This document shows positions 34,371 through 42,719 of a stretch of 64,000 bases of DNA, piece by piece. The notes beneath the pieces were generated by a model. That model was given only the letters and a program-made list of their open reading frames with translations. It did not search any database and was not told the origin of the DNA. Position 1 is the first letter of the stretch, and every line of letters starts with the position of its first letter. The position numbers and the translations under genes are program-made. The stretch is from Conchiformibius steedae (lineage in GTDB: Bacteria > Pseudomonadota > Gammaproteobacteria > Burkholderiales > Neisseriaceae). The DNA lies in contig NZ_CP059563.1 in NCBI RefSeq assembly GCF_014054725.1, positions 1-64,000 on the forward strand, written 5' to 3'.

Positions 34371-34526
34371 AAAAAATTTTGCTTTTTGAATAAAAAAATC
34401 ACAAACAATTGATTATAAAATAAATATTTTTTAGAAAATATCCGCTTCGCCCCGCCGCCGCGCCCGCCATGACAAAACCGCCGCATACGTTTTATAATGA
34501 TTTAACAGATTTTTTTTTCAAACATT

Positions 34527-35240
34527 ATGAACAATATCCCCCAAGCGCTTTATCAGAAAGTCAAACAACACCTGCTCGCCCATATTCAAAACGGTACTTG
34601 GCCCGTACACCACCGTTTGCCGTCCGAACACGAACTGACGGCGCAATTCGGCGTGTCGCGCATGACGGTAAACCGTGCTTTGCGCGAACTGGCTGCCGAA
34701 GGCAGGTTGGTGCGTTTGCAGGGTGTCGGCACTTTTGTTGCCCCGCCCAAAGCCCAATCGGCACTGTTTGAAGTACGCAGCATTGCCGAAGAAATCGCCC
34801 GCCGTGGCGGAAAACACCATTGTCGGGTGCTGTCGGTGCAGGCACTCGCCACCGATGCCGCCACCGCCGAAGCACTCAACTTGCCCGCCGGCGCACACGC
34901 CTACCGCAGCATGATTGTGCATTTTGAAAACCATGTACCGATTCAGTATGAAGACCGTTGGGTCAATCCTGCTGCCGTTCCCGATTATTTGGCGCAGGAT
35001 TTTCATCACATTACCCCGCACGATTATCTGACTGCGGTTACCCCGTTTAGCGAAGGCGAACACATTATTGAAGCGGTGTTACCGCCCAAACACATTGCCG
35101 CTGCGCTGGCTATGGCACGTGGCGAACCGTGTTTGGTGGTAGAACGGCGCACATGGAGCGGCAAGCTGGCAGTAACGCAGGTGCGTTTGTGGTTTGCCGC
35201 AGGGCGCTACCGCCTGCAGGGACGTTTTTCTGCCGATTAA
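34527..35240 (+). CDS. GntR/HutC-family transcriptional regulator
   Basis: The 237-residue protein has an N-terminal winged helix (LPSEHELTAQFGVSRMTVNR, ALRELAAEGRLVRLQGVGTF) and a C-terminal UTRA ligand-binding domain (IQYEDRWVNPAAVPDYLAQD), and is closest in pattern to HutC, the urocanate-responsive repressor of histidine utilisation. No hut catabolic genes are in the window, so the true ligand and target are uncertain; the convergent AGCS amino-acid symporter is the nearest transport gene. A nine-T tract at 34510-34518 lies just before its start. Confidence 0.9.
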   Translation: MNNIPQALYQKVKQHLLAHIQNGTWPVHHRLPSEHELTAQFGVSRMTVNRALRELAAEGRLVRLQGVGTFVAPPKAQSALFEVRSIAEEIARRGGKHHCRVLSVQALATDAATAEALNLPAGAHAYRSMIVHFENHVPIQYEDRWVNPAAVPDYLAQDFHHITPHDYLTAVTPFSEGEHIIEAVLPPKHIAAALAMARGEPCLVVERRTWSGKLAVTQVRLWFAAGRYRLQGRFSAD

Positions 35241-35242
35241 AA

Positions 35243-35277
35243 AAAACTGCCCGAAAAGTTTTTTTTTCGGGCAGTTT
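35243..35277. terminator. Bidirectional terminator between hutC-like and AGCS genes
   Basis: AACTGCCCGAAAA and TTTTCGGGCAGTTT pair, with an A-run on the left and T-rich loop. It closes both convergent genes. Confidence 0.92.
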
Positions 35278-35294
35278 GCCGTTACCGGTAACAA

Positions 35295-36824
35295 TCAGGA
35301 AGCTTTGTCTTCAGTAGGATTTTTCTGCTGGCGCAAACGCTCTTCCCAAAACAACGCGCCTTTAATCCCCAGCTTTTGCGGGTCAAACGTAAAATGTTTT
35401 ACCCCTGCTTTTTGCTGCTCTTCATAGTCTTTCAGCGCCGTTAAAGTGGGTTTTGCCATAAAGAAAATCACAATAATGCCGACAATATTCAGCCACGCGG
35501 TCAAGCCCACGCCGATGTCGCCGATGTCCCACACATAGCCTGCGCCACCTACTGCACCATAGGCAACCGCCATCATAATCACCACTTTAACCACAAACAA
35601 ACTGCCAGTGGTTTTAAACGAACGGGTCAGGTAAGCCACATTGGTTTCGGCGATGTAGTAGTAAGCCAAAATAGTGGTAAAGGCAAAGAAGAAAATCGCA
35701 ATCCCCACAAATACTTTACCAAATCCGCCAAACATGCTGGCAACCGCCAATTGGGTAAACGCAGGACTGCTGATAACGGTATCAGTCGGCAGGTTTTGCA
35801 CCACAAACTGCCCTGCTTCGTTTTGCACATTGTATTGCCCCGTAATCAAAATCATAAACGCGGTGGCAGAACACACAAATAAGGTGTCCACATACACAGA
35901 AAACGCCTGTACCATGCCTTGTTGCGCGGGATGTTCCACTTCGGCGGCAGCGGCAGCGTGCGGACCTGTGCCTTGTCCTGCTTCGTTAGAATACACACCG
36001 CGCTTCACACCCCAGCCAATCGCCGCGCCAAAACCCGCTTGCGCGGTAAAGGCATCACTGATAATCAGGCTGACAATACCGGGAAGCTGATGGGCGTTCA
36101 TGGCGATAATCAGTACCGACATAATAATATAGCCCAATGCCATAAACGGCACGACAATTTGGGTAACATTGGCAATGCGCTTGATACCGCCGAAAATAAT
36201 CATGCCCAGCACCACCAAAATCACCAGCACCGCAACCAGTTTGTTGCCGCCCACTTCGCCAAACATGGTATTAACCATATCGCCTTCACCGAAAATGGTG
36301 GTAACGGCATTGGCAACACCGTTTGCCTGTACCCCCGGTAAAAACAATCCGCACGATACAATCAGCGACACCGCCAGCAAGATACCGTAAGCCTTACCCG
36401 CCGCACCGCCAAAGAATTTTTCAAAATAATAAGCCGGACCGCCACGGTATTCGTTGGGGTCATTTTGGTCGCGTTCTTTATAGATTTGCGCCAGCGTGGA
36501 TTCCACATAAGCGGTACTCGCGCCCAAAAACGCCACCACCCACATCCAAAACACCGCACCTGGTCCGCCAAAACCGATGGCAGCCGCCACCCCCGCAATA
36601 TTACCTGTTCCCACACGCCCCGACAGTGCCACCGCCAAAGCCTGAAACGAACTGATGCCCTGTTGGGCAGTATTGGGTTTGGCAAGCAGACGCAGCATTT
36701 CGCCAAAATGGCGCACCTGCATAAAGCGCGTCAGCACCGAGAAAAACAAACCCGCACCCAAACACAGGTAAATCAAAGGTTTGCTCCAAATTAACCCGTT
36801 TAGGGTATTGATGAGTTCTTGCAT
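35295..36824 (-). CDS. Sodium:alanine/glycine symporter (AGCS family)
   Basis: The 509-residue inner-membrane protein has about eleven helices and the AGCS signatures ALSGRVGTGNIAGVAAAIGF, GPGAVFWMWVVAFLGASTAY and GWGVKRGVYSNEAGQGTGPH. It should import alanine or glycine with sodium. The C-terminal tail (about 470-509) is soluble and charged. It is convergent with the HutC-like regulator; regulation by it is possible but not shown. Confidence 0.96.
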   Translation of the reverse strand: MQELINTLNGLIWSKPLIYLCLGAGLFFSVLTRFMQVRHFGEMLRLLAKPNTAQQGISSFQALAVALSGRVGTGNIAGVAAAIGFGGPGAVFWMWVVAFLGASTAYVESTLAQIYKERDQNDPNEYRGGPAYYFEKFFGGAAGKAYGILLAVSLIVSCGLFLPGVQANGVANAVTTIFGEGDMVNTMFGEVGGNKLVAVLVILVVLGMIIFGGIKRIANVTQIVVPFMALGYIIMSVLIIAMNAHQLPGIVSLIISDAFTAQAGFGAAIGWGVKRGVYSNEAGQGTGPHAAAAAEVEHPAQQGMVQAFSVYVDTLFVCSATAFMILITGQYNVQNEAGQFVVQNLPTDTVISSPAFTQLAVASMFGGFGKVFVGIAIFFFAFTTILAYYYIAETNVAYLTRSFKTTGSLFVVKVVIMMAVAYGAVGGAGYVWDIGDIGVGLTAWLNIVGIIVIFFMAKPTLTALKDYEEQQKAGVKHFTFDPQKLGIKGALFWEERLRQQKNPTEDKAS

Positions 36825-37158
36825 GGCAGTTCTCCGAAATCCCGCCGCAGCGGTGAGGTAGTCTTAACAAACGGCAACATTTCTTACCATTTGTTTGCCA
36901 TTATAGTACATCTTTTCTGTCAATCTACACAGCTATTTATTTTGCGCCTACTGTATTCGCTTTGACACAACAATCACTATCTATTTATTTTTAAATGATT
37001 TTATTTTATGCGTAATCTATACGCTGCAAACATTGCGACAACAGGATTTCAATCATAAAAATAATTTAATTTTCAATATTATATAAATTTTCCTGATACA
37101 AGCATTCACAAAAAACGATAACGTGGCATTGTGGTGCAAACGAAACGGTCAAACAGCA
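36825..37158. other. AT-rich intergenic region upstream of the AGCS gene
   Basis: This 334-base stretch lies between the AGCS start and the lipoprotein terminator. It is strongly A+T-rich in 36900-37110 and probably holds the AGCS promoter. I see no coding sequence, no tandem glycine-riboswitch-like structure and no repeat element. Confidence 0.6.
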
Positions 37159-37183
37159 AAAAAGACACTGCTAGGCAGTGTCT
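37159..37183 (-). terminator. Terminator of the lipoprotein gene
   Basis: On the minus strand AGACACTGC and GCAGTGTCT pair around a three-base loop, followed by TTTTTTGC. It lies about 20 bases after the lipoprotein stop. Confidence 0.92.
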
Positions 37184-37202
37184 TCGTAAACCACAATGGG
37201 TT

Positions 37203-37862
37203 TTATTCGGCGCGCATAATGTTGTACACGCTGCTCAAATCATATACTTTGTAACGGGCAGGGTCTTTGCGCCCTTCGCCTGCATAGCTTAATGTCAAAC
37301 CCAAACGGCGTTCTTTATCCACCCAACCGATAAACATGCCGCTGTGCTGGATGTTTTTGTAGCTGTGGTTGATGTGGTAAATCCAGTCGCCTACGCGCAG
37401 TTGGTCGGGGTGGGCGTACGGTCCTTTGGGCGATGCGCCTTTGTACACGGTTTTGCGGGCTTGGCGCGGTACGCCTGCGCGGGTAAATACGGTGTCGAGA
37501 TAATCCCAACAGCCACCACGCACCACTTCTTTGTGAAACAGTGCCATCACGCGCCCTTGGGTCAGCACGTTGCGGGCTTTGCCTACGGCGTAACGCTCGG
37601 CAGCCAACACCAGCGGCATATGGTCGCTGTGCACGCCTGCGGTTTTGCTTTGATTTTTGCTTTGGGGCTTGACTTTGGGCGCGTACACGGTGGTGCGGGC
37701 GTGGTTGCGGTTGAGAATGTCGGCAGCGCGGCGGGCATCGGCTTCGTCGTACACACGGGGGGCGTTTGCGCCTTGCTGCGGCGGCTGTTGATAAATAGGC
37801 AGCAGCGAACAGGCGGAAAGGGCAAAGCCTGCTGCCGTGCACAAAACAAATTGCTTGTTCAT
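37203..37862 (-). CDS. Lipoprotein with an NlpC/P60-like C-terminal domain
   Basis: The 219-residue protein has a lipobox FALSAC with Cys18, a low-complexity Pro/Gln/Lys linker to about residue 75, and a C-terminal domain with RGGCWDYLDTVFTRAG (candidate nucleophile Cys) and NIQHSGMFIGWVD (candidate His). This spacing suggests a papain-like cysteine peptidase/amidase fold that could cut peptidoglycan or act as a non-catalytic relative. The specific family is not certain. ATG 37862 is chosen over one 15 bases earlier because it gives a standard lipoprotein signal. Confidence 0.82.
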   Translation of the reverse strand: MNKQFVLCTAAGFALSACSLLPIYQQPPQQGANAPRVYDEADARRAADILNRNHARTTVYAPKVKPQSKNQSKTAGVHSDHMPLVLAAERYAVGKARNVLTQGRVMALFHKEVVRGGCWDYLDTVFTRAGVPRQARKTVYKGASPKGPYAHPDQLRVGDWIYHINHSYKNIQHSGMFIGWVDKERRLGLTLSYAGEGRKDPARYKVYDLSSVYNIMRAE

Positions 37863-38107
37863 GAGTGAGAACTCCAAAAAAACACAGTTACTTCAATACA
37901 CAAAATACCACCTGAATCTTAAAGACCAGTAGGTTTCACTCTATCAGCAAGGCAGCGGCACTACAAGGGTTTGCCGCAGAAAATTTGTCAAACAGCAGCT
38001 TCCCTGCAGGCAAAAACGGGCGCACCCTGTGCCGAAAAATAAAAATAGTGTTAAAATCCACTGTTTTATTGTCAATCTGCCGCACAGAGCAGGAAAGAAC
38101 ACAAGCC

Positions 38108-39754
38108 ATGGATTCATCTCAAAAACGCGACACTATGCAATACGATACGGTGATTGTGGGCGCAGGACCGGCAGGTTTGGCAGCTGCCATCCGCTTAAAA
38201 CAGCTCGCCCACAGCACGGGACGCGACATCAGCGTGTGCGTTTTGGAAAAAGGCAGCGAGGTGGGGGCGCATATTGTGTCGGGCGCGGTGATGGACCCTG
38301 TGGCGTTAAACGAGCTGTTACCCGATTGGCGCGAACGCGGTGCGCCTTTGGATTGCGAAGTTCAACAAGATGATTTTTGGCTGTTAAGCAAAGAGCGGGC
38401 GTGGCGTTTGCCGATTCCGCCCAGTTTGCACAATCAGGGCAATTATATTGTCAGCTTGGGGCTGGTGTGCCGCTGGTTGGCGGAACAGGCAGAAGCTTTG
38501 GGCGTGGAAATTTATGCGGGCTTTGCGGCGGCGGAAGTGCTGTATCACGACAACGGCGCGGTAAAAGGCGTGGCAACGGGCGATATGGGCTTGGACAAAA
38601 ACGGCAAACCGTCTGCCAACTACCAAGCGGGCATGGAACTGCACGCCCGTCAAACCCTGTTTGCCGAAGGTGCGCGCGGTTCGTTAAGCAAACAAGTCAT
38701 TGCCCGTTTCGCGCTGGACCGCGACAGCTGTCCGCCCACTTACGGCTTGGGCATTAAGGAAATTTGGGAAGTGCCCGCCGAGCAATGCACCGCAGGACGG
38801 GTAATTCACAGCATCGGTTGGCCTTTGGACAGCCGCACTTACGGCGGCGGTTTTATTTATCACGGCAAAGATAACCGCATCGCCATCGGGCTGATTGTGG
38901 GACTGGATTATCACAATCCGTATTTGTCGCCATTTGAAGAAATGCAGCGTTTGAAAACCCACCCCGAAATCCAAAAAATGCTGGCGGGCGGACGGCGCAT
39001 TGCCTATGGTGCGCGTGCTATCAGCGAAGGTGGTTTGCAAAGCCTGCCGCAGTTGAGTTTTGACGGCGGCGTATTGGTGGGCGATGCAGCGGGATTTTTA
39101 AACGTGCCGCGCATCAAAGGCTCTCATACCGCGATTAAATCGGGTATGCTTGCCGCAGAAGCCGTGTTTGAAGTGTTGCAAACCGAATCCGACAGCCCCC
39201 GCCGTGCCGCAACTTACGAACAACGTTTTGCCGAAAGCTGGCTCTACCGCGAACTGCACACCGCCCGCAATATCCGTCCCGCCTTCCGCTGGGGATTATA
39301 CGGCGGCAGCGCCTATGCCGCTTTAGAACAATACCTGTTTAAAGGGCGCACCCCGTGGACACTGCGCCACCGCCACAGCGATGCCCGCAGCCTAAACAAA
39401 GCCGCCGCAGCTTCGCCCATTGCCTACCCTGCCCCCGACAACGTACTCACCTTTAACCGCAGCGACAGCGTATTTTTAACCCATACCGCCCACGACGAAA
39501 ACCAACCTGTTCACCTGATATTGGAAAACCCCCTGCTGGCAACGGAAATCAACGCCCGCGAATACGCTTCCCCTGAAACCCGTTATTGTCCCGCAGGCGT
39601 GTACGAAATCATTGAACAAAACGGCAAGCCGCAACTGCACATCAACGCCGCCAACTGCATTCACTGCAAAACCTGCGACATCAAAGACCCCACGGGCAAT
39701 ATCCGTTGGCAATGTCCCGAAGGCGGCAGCGGACCCAATTACGGCGCAATGTAA
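38108..39754 (+). CDS. Electron transfer flavoprotein-ubiquinone oxidoreductase
   Basis: ETF-QO passes electrons from electron transfer flavoprotein to ubiquinone at the inner membrane. The 548-residue protein has the FAD-binding GAGPAGLAAAIRL, the family stretches VLEKGSEVGAHIVSGAVMDP and GDAAGFLNVPRIKGSHTAIK, and a C-terminal 4Fe-4S ferredoxin motif NCIHCKTCDIKDP with CPEGGSGPNY. Length is normal (about 550). Start 38108 is used; an upstream in-frame start adds residues not seen in the family. The etfAB genes are not in this window. Confidence 0.95.
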   Translation: MDSSQKRDTMQYDTVIVGAGPAGLAAAIRLKQLAHSTGRDISVCVLEKGSEVGAHIVSGAVMDPVALNELLPDWRERGAPLDCEVQQDDFWLLSKERAWRLPIPPSLHNQGNYIVSLGLVCRWLAEQAEALGVEIYAGFAAAEVLYHDNGAVKGVATGDMGLDKNGKPSANYQAGMELHARQTLFAEGARGSLSKQVIARFALDRDSCPPTYGLGIKEIWEVPAEQCTAGRVIHSIGWPLDSRTYGGGFIYHGKDNRIAIGLIVGLDYHNPYLSPFEEMQRLKTHPEIQKMLAGGRRIAYGARAISEGGLQSLPQLSFDGGVLVGDAAGFLNVPRIKGSHTAIKSGMLAAEAVFEVLQTESDSPRRAATYEQRFAESWLYRELHTARNIRPAFRWGLYGGSAYAALEQYLFKGRTPWTLRHRHSDARSLNKAAAASPIAYPAPDNVLTFNRSDSVFLTHTAHDENQPVHLILENPLLATEINAREYASPETRYCPAGVYEIIEQNGKPQLHINAANCIHCKTCDIKDPTGNIRWQCPEGGSGPNYGAM

Positions 39755-39931
39755 ATCCAAAAATACGGTACAATGCGCGGCGGTTTTGTACCGCCGTTGC
39801 TGCCAAGCACGCCCGAAAAACCACATACCGCGCAAACTTGGCGCAAAAAAACGCCTGTTAGCGCAATAAATCAGTACAATAAAACAGTTTGACCCACACA
39901 CGCCGTCGAGAGCCTGTTTACGAGAGCAAGT

Positions 39932-41725
39932 ATGGATATACCACCGCCTCAGATATCGGTTCCGGATGACTATATACCCTATCCCATCCGCACCCAAATC
40001 AACCAAATCGACCCCCGATTGGATGTATTTTGGCAAGATTATCTGTTGGATATTTTCAAACGCCTGCGCGACCACGACCGCAAAAACGTGGCCGTACAGC
40101 TGCTTGCGCCCAAAAAAATCTTCTGGAACAACGAACAGAAAGCCTTCGGCTACCACCCCGACGGCACAGAAGACAACCTGACCCACGTTTTGGCAGACAT
40201 CCCCCACAGCGCCCGCCACCTCAAAGCCTTCGCCGTCAGCGCCGTGCGCCATCTGGACAGCCTGCGCGCCTACGAACACATTGAAGAAATTGCCGATTTT
40301 TTAGAAAACGTATTGGATAAAATCCAAAACCTCGATATTGAAAACAACCTGCAGCAGCAAGTGCTCAAACAAAGGCTTTATACTGCCTTTATTTACGCTG
40401 CAGCCCATATTATCCGCAAAAAAAACAACCTGCTGCTGCCGCAAAACCACCGCAACCTCAATCCCGGCATGATTATCACCTTTATCAACGAGGTGTATCT
40501 CAAATACCAGCTGCTGGGCTATTGGTTCAAAACCCTCAGCAACCGCCAGCTCGCCGCCATGCCCGAGCCGCTGATGCACGACTTTTTGTGCCGCGAACAA
40601 AAAACCCGCCAGCTGCAGATTGTCCGCACATCCAAATATTTATTTGCCATTGCCCCCACCATCGAAACAGGGCATAACCCCTTTACCATCCGCCGTTTTT
40701 TACAGGAAGAAGCCCTGTATTCGCACGAGCGCATTATTTTCAACGGTGTCGCCATCAATTTGGCGGTGCTGGCAGAAAATCCTCCCGAATACGAACAGCA
40801 TTTTAAGCAGCAAACCGAATACGAACAGCGTTTCCGTCACCAGATTGAACACATCATTACCCTTGAATCCAACGTCAATCCCGAAATTTTTGAGTGTTTG
40901 TACGAATTGGAGCATTTCCACGAAGACACCCTGCTGCCCATGCTGTTTTCGCCCATGCCCGTAGATGTGCCGCTGAACAAAGCCGTAACATCGCGTTTGC
41001 AGCAATACGAAAAACTATTGATTGTTAATGTATTATTACCGTTTCATCGGGTATTGCGCAAAGTGGTCAGCAATAATGACGAGCAGGAAGTGCTGTACAT
41101 CGGCATCCGCCAGTTGTTTGGTAATATATTGAGTTCGTTTAAAGATTTTTTGCTGCTGCCCGCGCTGCTGCTGAACGAACAGGCAGATATGTTATTCGGA
41201 CGCCTGCTTGCCTACACCCTGTTTTTGGAAAAACGCCACGATGCCATTTTCAAAATGCAAACACCTATTGAATGGGAAAACAGCCACGAAGCCTCGCAGG
41301 AAGCCTTGCAGTCGGTAGAAGACATGATGGCGCAAAAAATGGAACGCCACACCCGTTTAATCAGCCAAATCAACGACCAGCAATCCAGCGTGGATTCGCC
41401 GGGGCTGCTGGGGCGTCTGCTCAAACGCACCGAAAAAGACGAAAACCGCTTGGGTAATTTAAAACGTCAGTCGCAGCAGACCCAATGGGAAGTGTATCAG
41501 CAGCTTTTGCAGCTGCCCAAACATTTCCCCGACCAAGTGGTGCATTTGGAATTTGATTCGCTGATGTTAAGCAAACAGGCTATCCGCCATTATGCTTTTC
41601 CCGCAGGCAACAACGGCATCACGCGCCTGCCTTTGGTGCTTGCCGTGCCCGACAGCATTTCACAGTTTGATTTAAGCGAATTTGACAAGGATATGCAGCA
41701 GAAAATCCGTCAGGCGGGCAGTTAG
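39932..41725 (+). CDS. Unknown 597-residue helical protein
   Basis: The function is not recognised. The protein is cytoplasmic by lack of signal and membrane segments and predicted almost wholly helical. It has repeated YEQHF/YEQRF heptad-like stretches near 290-310 and a coiled-coil-prone, charged region near 445-525 (MAQKMERHTRLISQINDQQS). The N-terminus PPPQISVPDDYIPYPIRTQI is Pro-rich. A GC hairpin (CGGCGG/CCGCCG) lies upstream near 39778-39798. It ends 62 bases before tRNA-Ile2. Confidence 0.82.
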   Translation: MDIPPPQISVPDDYIPYPIRTQINQIDPRLDVFWQDYLLDIFKRLRDHDRKNVAVQLLAPKKIFWNNEQKAFGYHPDGTEDNLTHVLADIPHSARHLKAFAVSAVRHLDSLRAYEHIEEIADFLENVLDKIQNLDIENNLQQQVLKQRLYTAFIYAAAHIIRKKNNLLLPQNHRNLNPGMIITFINEVYLKYQLLGYWFKTLSNRQLAAMPEPLMHDFLCREQKTRQLQIVRTSKYLFAIAPTIETGHNPFTIRRFLQEEALYSHERIIFNGVAINLAVLAENPPEYEQHFKQQTEYEQRFRHQIEHIITLESNVNPEIFECLYELEHFHEDTLLPMLFSPMPVDVPLNKAVTSRLQQYEKLLIVNVLLPFHRVLRKVVSNNDEQEVLYIGIRQLFGNILSSFKDFLLLPALLLNEQADMLFGRLLAYTLFLEKRHDAIFKMQTPIEWENSHEASQEALQSVEDMMAQKMERHTRLISQINDQQSSVDSPGLLGRLLKRTEKDENRLGNLKRQSQQTQWEVYQQLLQLPKHFPDQVVHLEFDSLMLSKQAIRHYAFPAGNNGITRLPLVLAVPDSISQFDLSEFDKDMQQKIRQAGS

Positions 41726-41787
41726 GCTTGCAGCTGATGCTGTTTTTGGGTAAAATCCTGCGTTTGCGTATGGTTAATATTGCCTTG

Positions 41788-41863
<76 letters not shown>

Positions 41864-41895
41864 ATGAAACCATTTATTTTATTTACAATATTTTG

Positions 41896-41933
41896 AAAAC
41901 GGCACAAACCTAAAAGTTTGTGCCGTTTTTGTG
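41896..41933 (+). terminator. Terminator downstream of tRNA-Ile2
   Basis: AAAACGGCACAAAC and GTTTGTGCCGTTTTT form a 14-bp hairpin with U-run 33 bases after the tRNA. Confidence 0.95.
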
Positions 41934-42019
41934 CCCATACAAAACGGCAGACCAAGGCATCAAACCTTAATCTGCCGCTGCTTTGAATACCCAATTCGGC
42001 AAGTCCGAACAACAGGCTG

Positions 42020-42223
42020 TTATACCTTTTGGATGTTTGCCGCTTGTTTGCCTTTAGGACCTTCGGTAACATCAAAGGATACTTTTTGACCTTCTTTCAA
42101 GGTTTTAAAGCCTTCCATATTGATGGACGAAAAGTGAGCGAACAAATCTTCGCCGCCTTCGTCGGGGGTGATGAAACCGAAACCTTTAGCGTCGTTAAAC
42201 CATTTAACAATACCGGTTGCCAT
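42020..42223 (-). CDS. cspA: Cold-shock-domain protein
   Basis: The 67-residue protein is a single cold-shock domain with RNP1-like KGFGFITPD and RNP2-like DLFAHFSSI, beginning [17 protein letters not shown]. It binds single-stranded RNA and DNA and prevents RNA structure at low temperature. The ten-residue upstream extension is rejected. Upstream sequence to 42416 may hold a long leader, common for csp genes, but no specific cold-box is recognised. Confidence 0.95.
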   Translation of the reverse strand: MATGIVKWFNDAKGFGFITPDEGGEDLFAHFSSINMEGFKTLKEGQKVSFDVTEGPKGKQAANIQKV

Positions 42224-42416
42224 AAATCGTACTTTCTGAAAAAAATTAAACAAGATGCAAAACGGAGTCGAACCAAAACCGAAAAAACGGCTTTTTCCGC
42301 AGCACCATCTCGCTGATTAGCTTTTTACCGATGTTAGGCTGAACAGTCAAGACAAGAGTTGGGAAACACGATTTTTTTCATTAAAATAGCAAAAAAATGC
42401 AACAAAGCGAGCCATA

Positions 42417-42719
42417 ATGACCTTTTCCCAAACCGACAGCACCGCCCTGCGCGGTAAACTCGCCCCACCCAAACGCTGCGGTGTTTTTCTAATTAATGAC
42501 GACTATACCCCCATGGATTTTGTGGTGGACGTGTTAAGCGGTATTTTTCTGCTGCCGCACAACCAAGCCGTTGCCGTCATGCTGACTATCCACCATCAGG
42601 GCAAGGCATTGTGCGGCACTTACAGCCGCGATATTGCCGAAACCAAACAACAACAGGTGCTGCAATTGGCAGCCGAAGCAGGTTATCCGCTGCTGTGCAC
42701 CATTGAGGAATTATCATGA
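42417..42719 (+). CDS. clpS: ClpA adaptor protein ClpS
   Basis: ClpS delivers N-degron substrates to ClpAP. The 100-residue protein has the core RCGVFLINDDYTPMDFVVDV with the Asn-Asp residues that bind the substrate alpha-amino group, and a basic C-terminal half (AVAVMLTIHHQGKALCG). Its stop overlaps the clpA start by four bases (ATGA), so the two are co-translated. Confidence 0.96.
   Translation: MTFSQTDSTALRGKLAPPKRCGVFLINDDYTPMDFVVDVLSGIFLLPHNQAVAVMLTIHHQGKALCGTYSRDIAETKQQQVLQLAAEAGYPLLCTIEELS

Noticed and set aside
34510-34518. Nine-T tract before the HutC-like gene as a phase-variation switch
   Set aside because: The tract is short and non-coding and lies between promoter and ribosome site; there is no evidence of length variation.
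36825-37110. Glycine riboswitch upstream of the AGCS symporter
   Set aside because: AGCS genes are sometimes riboswitch-controlled, but I could not find the conserved aptamer core or tandem structure in this AT-rich leader.
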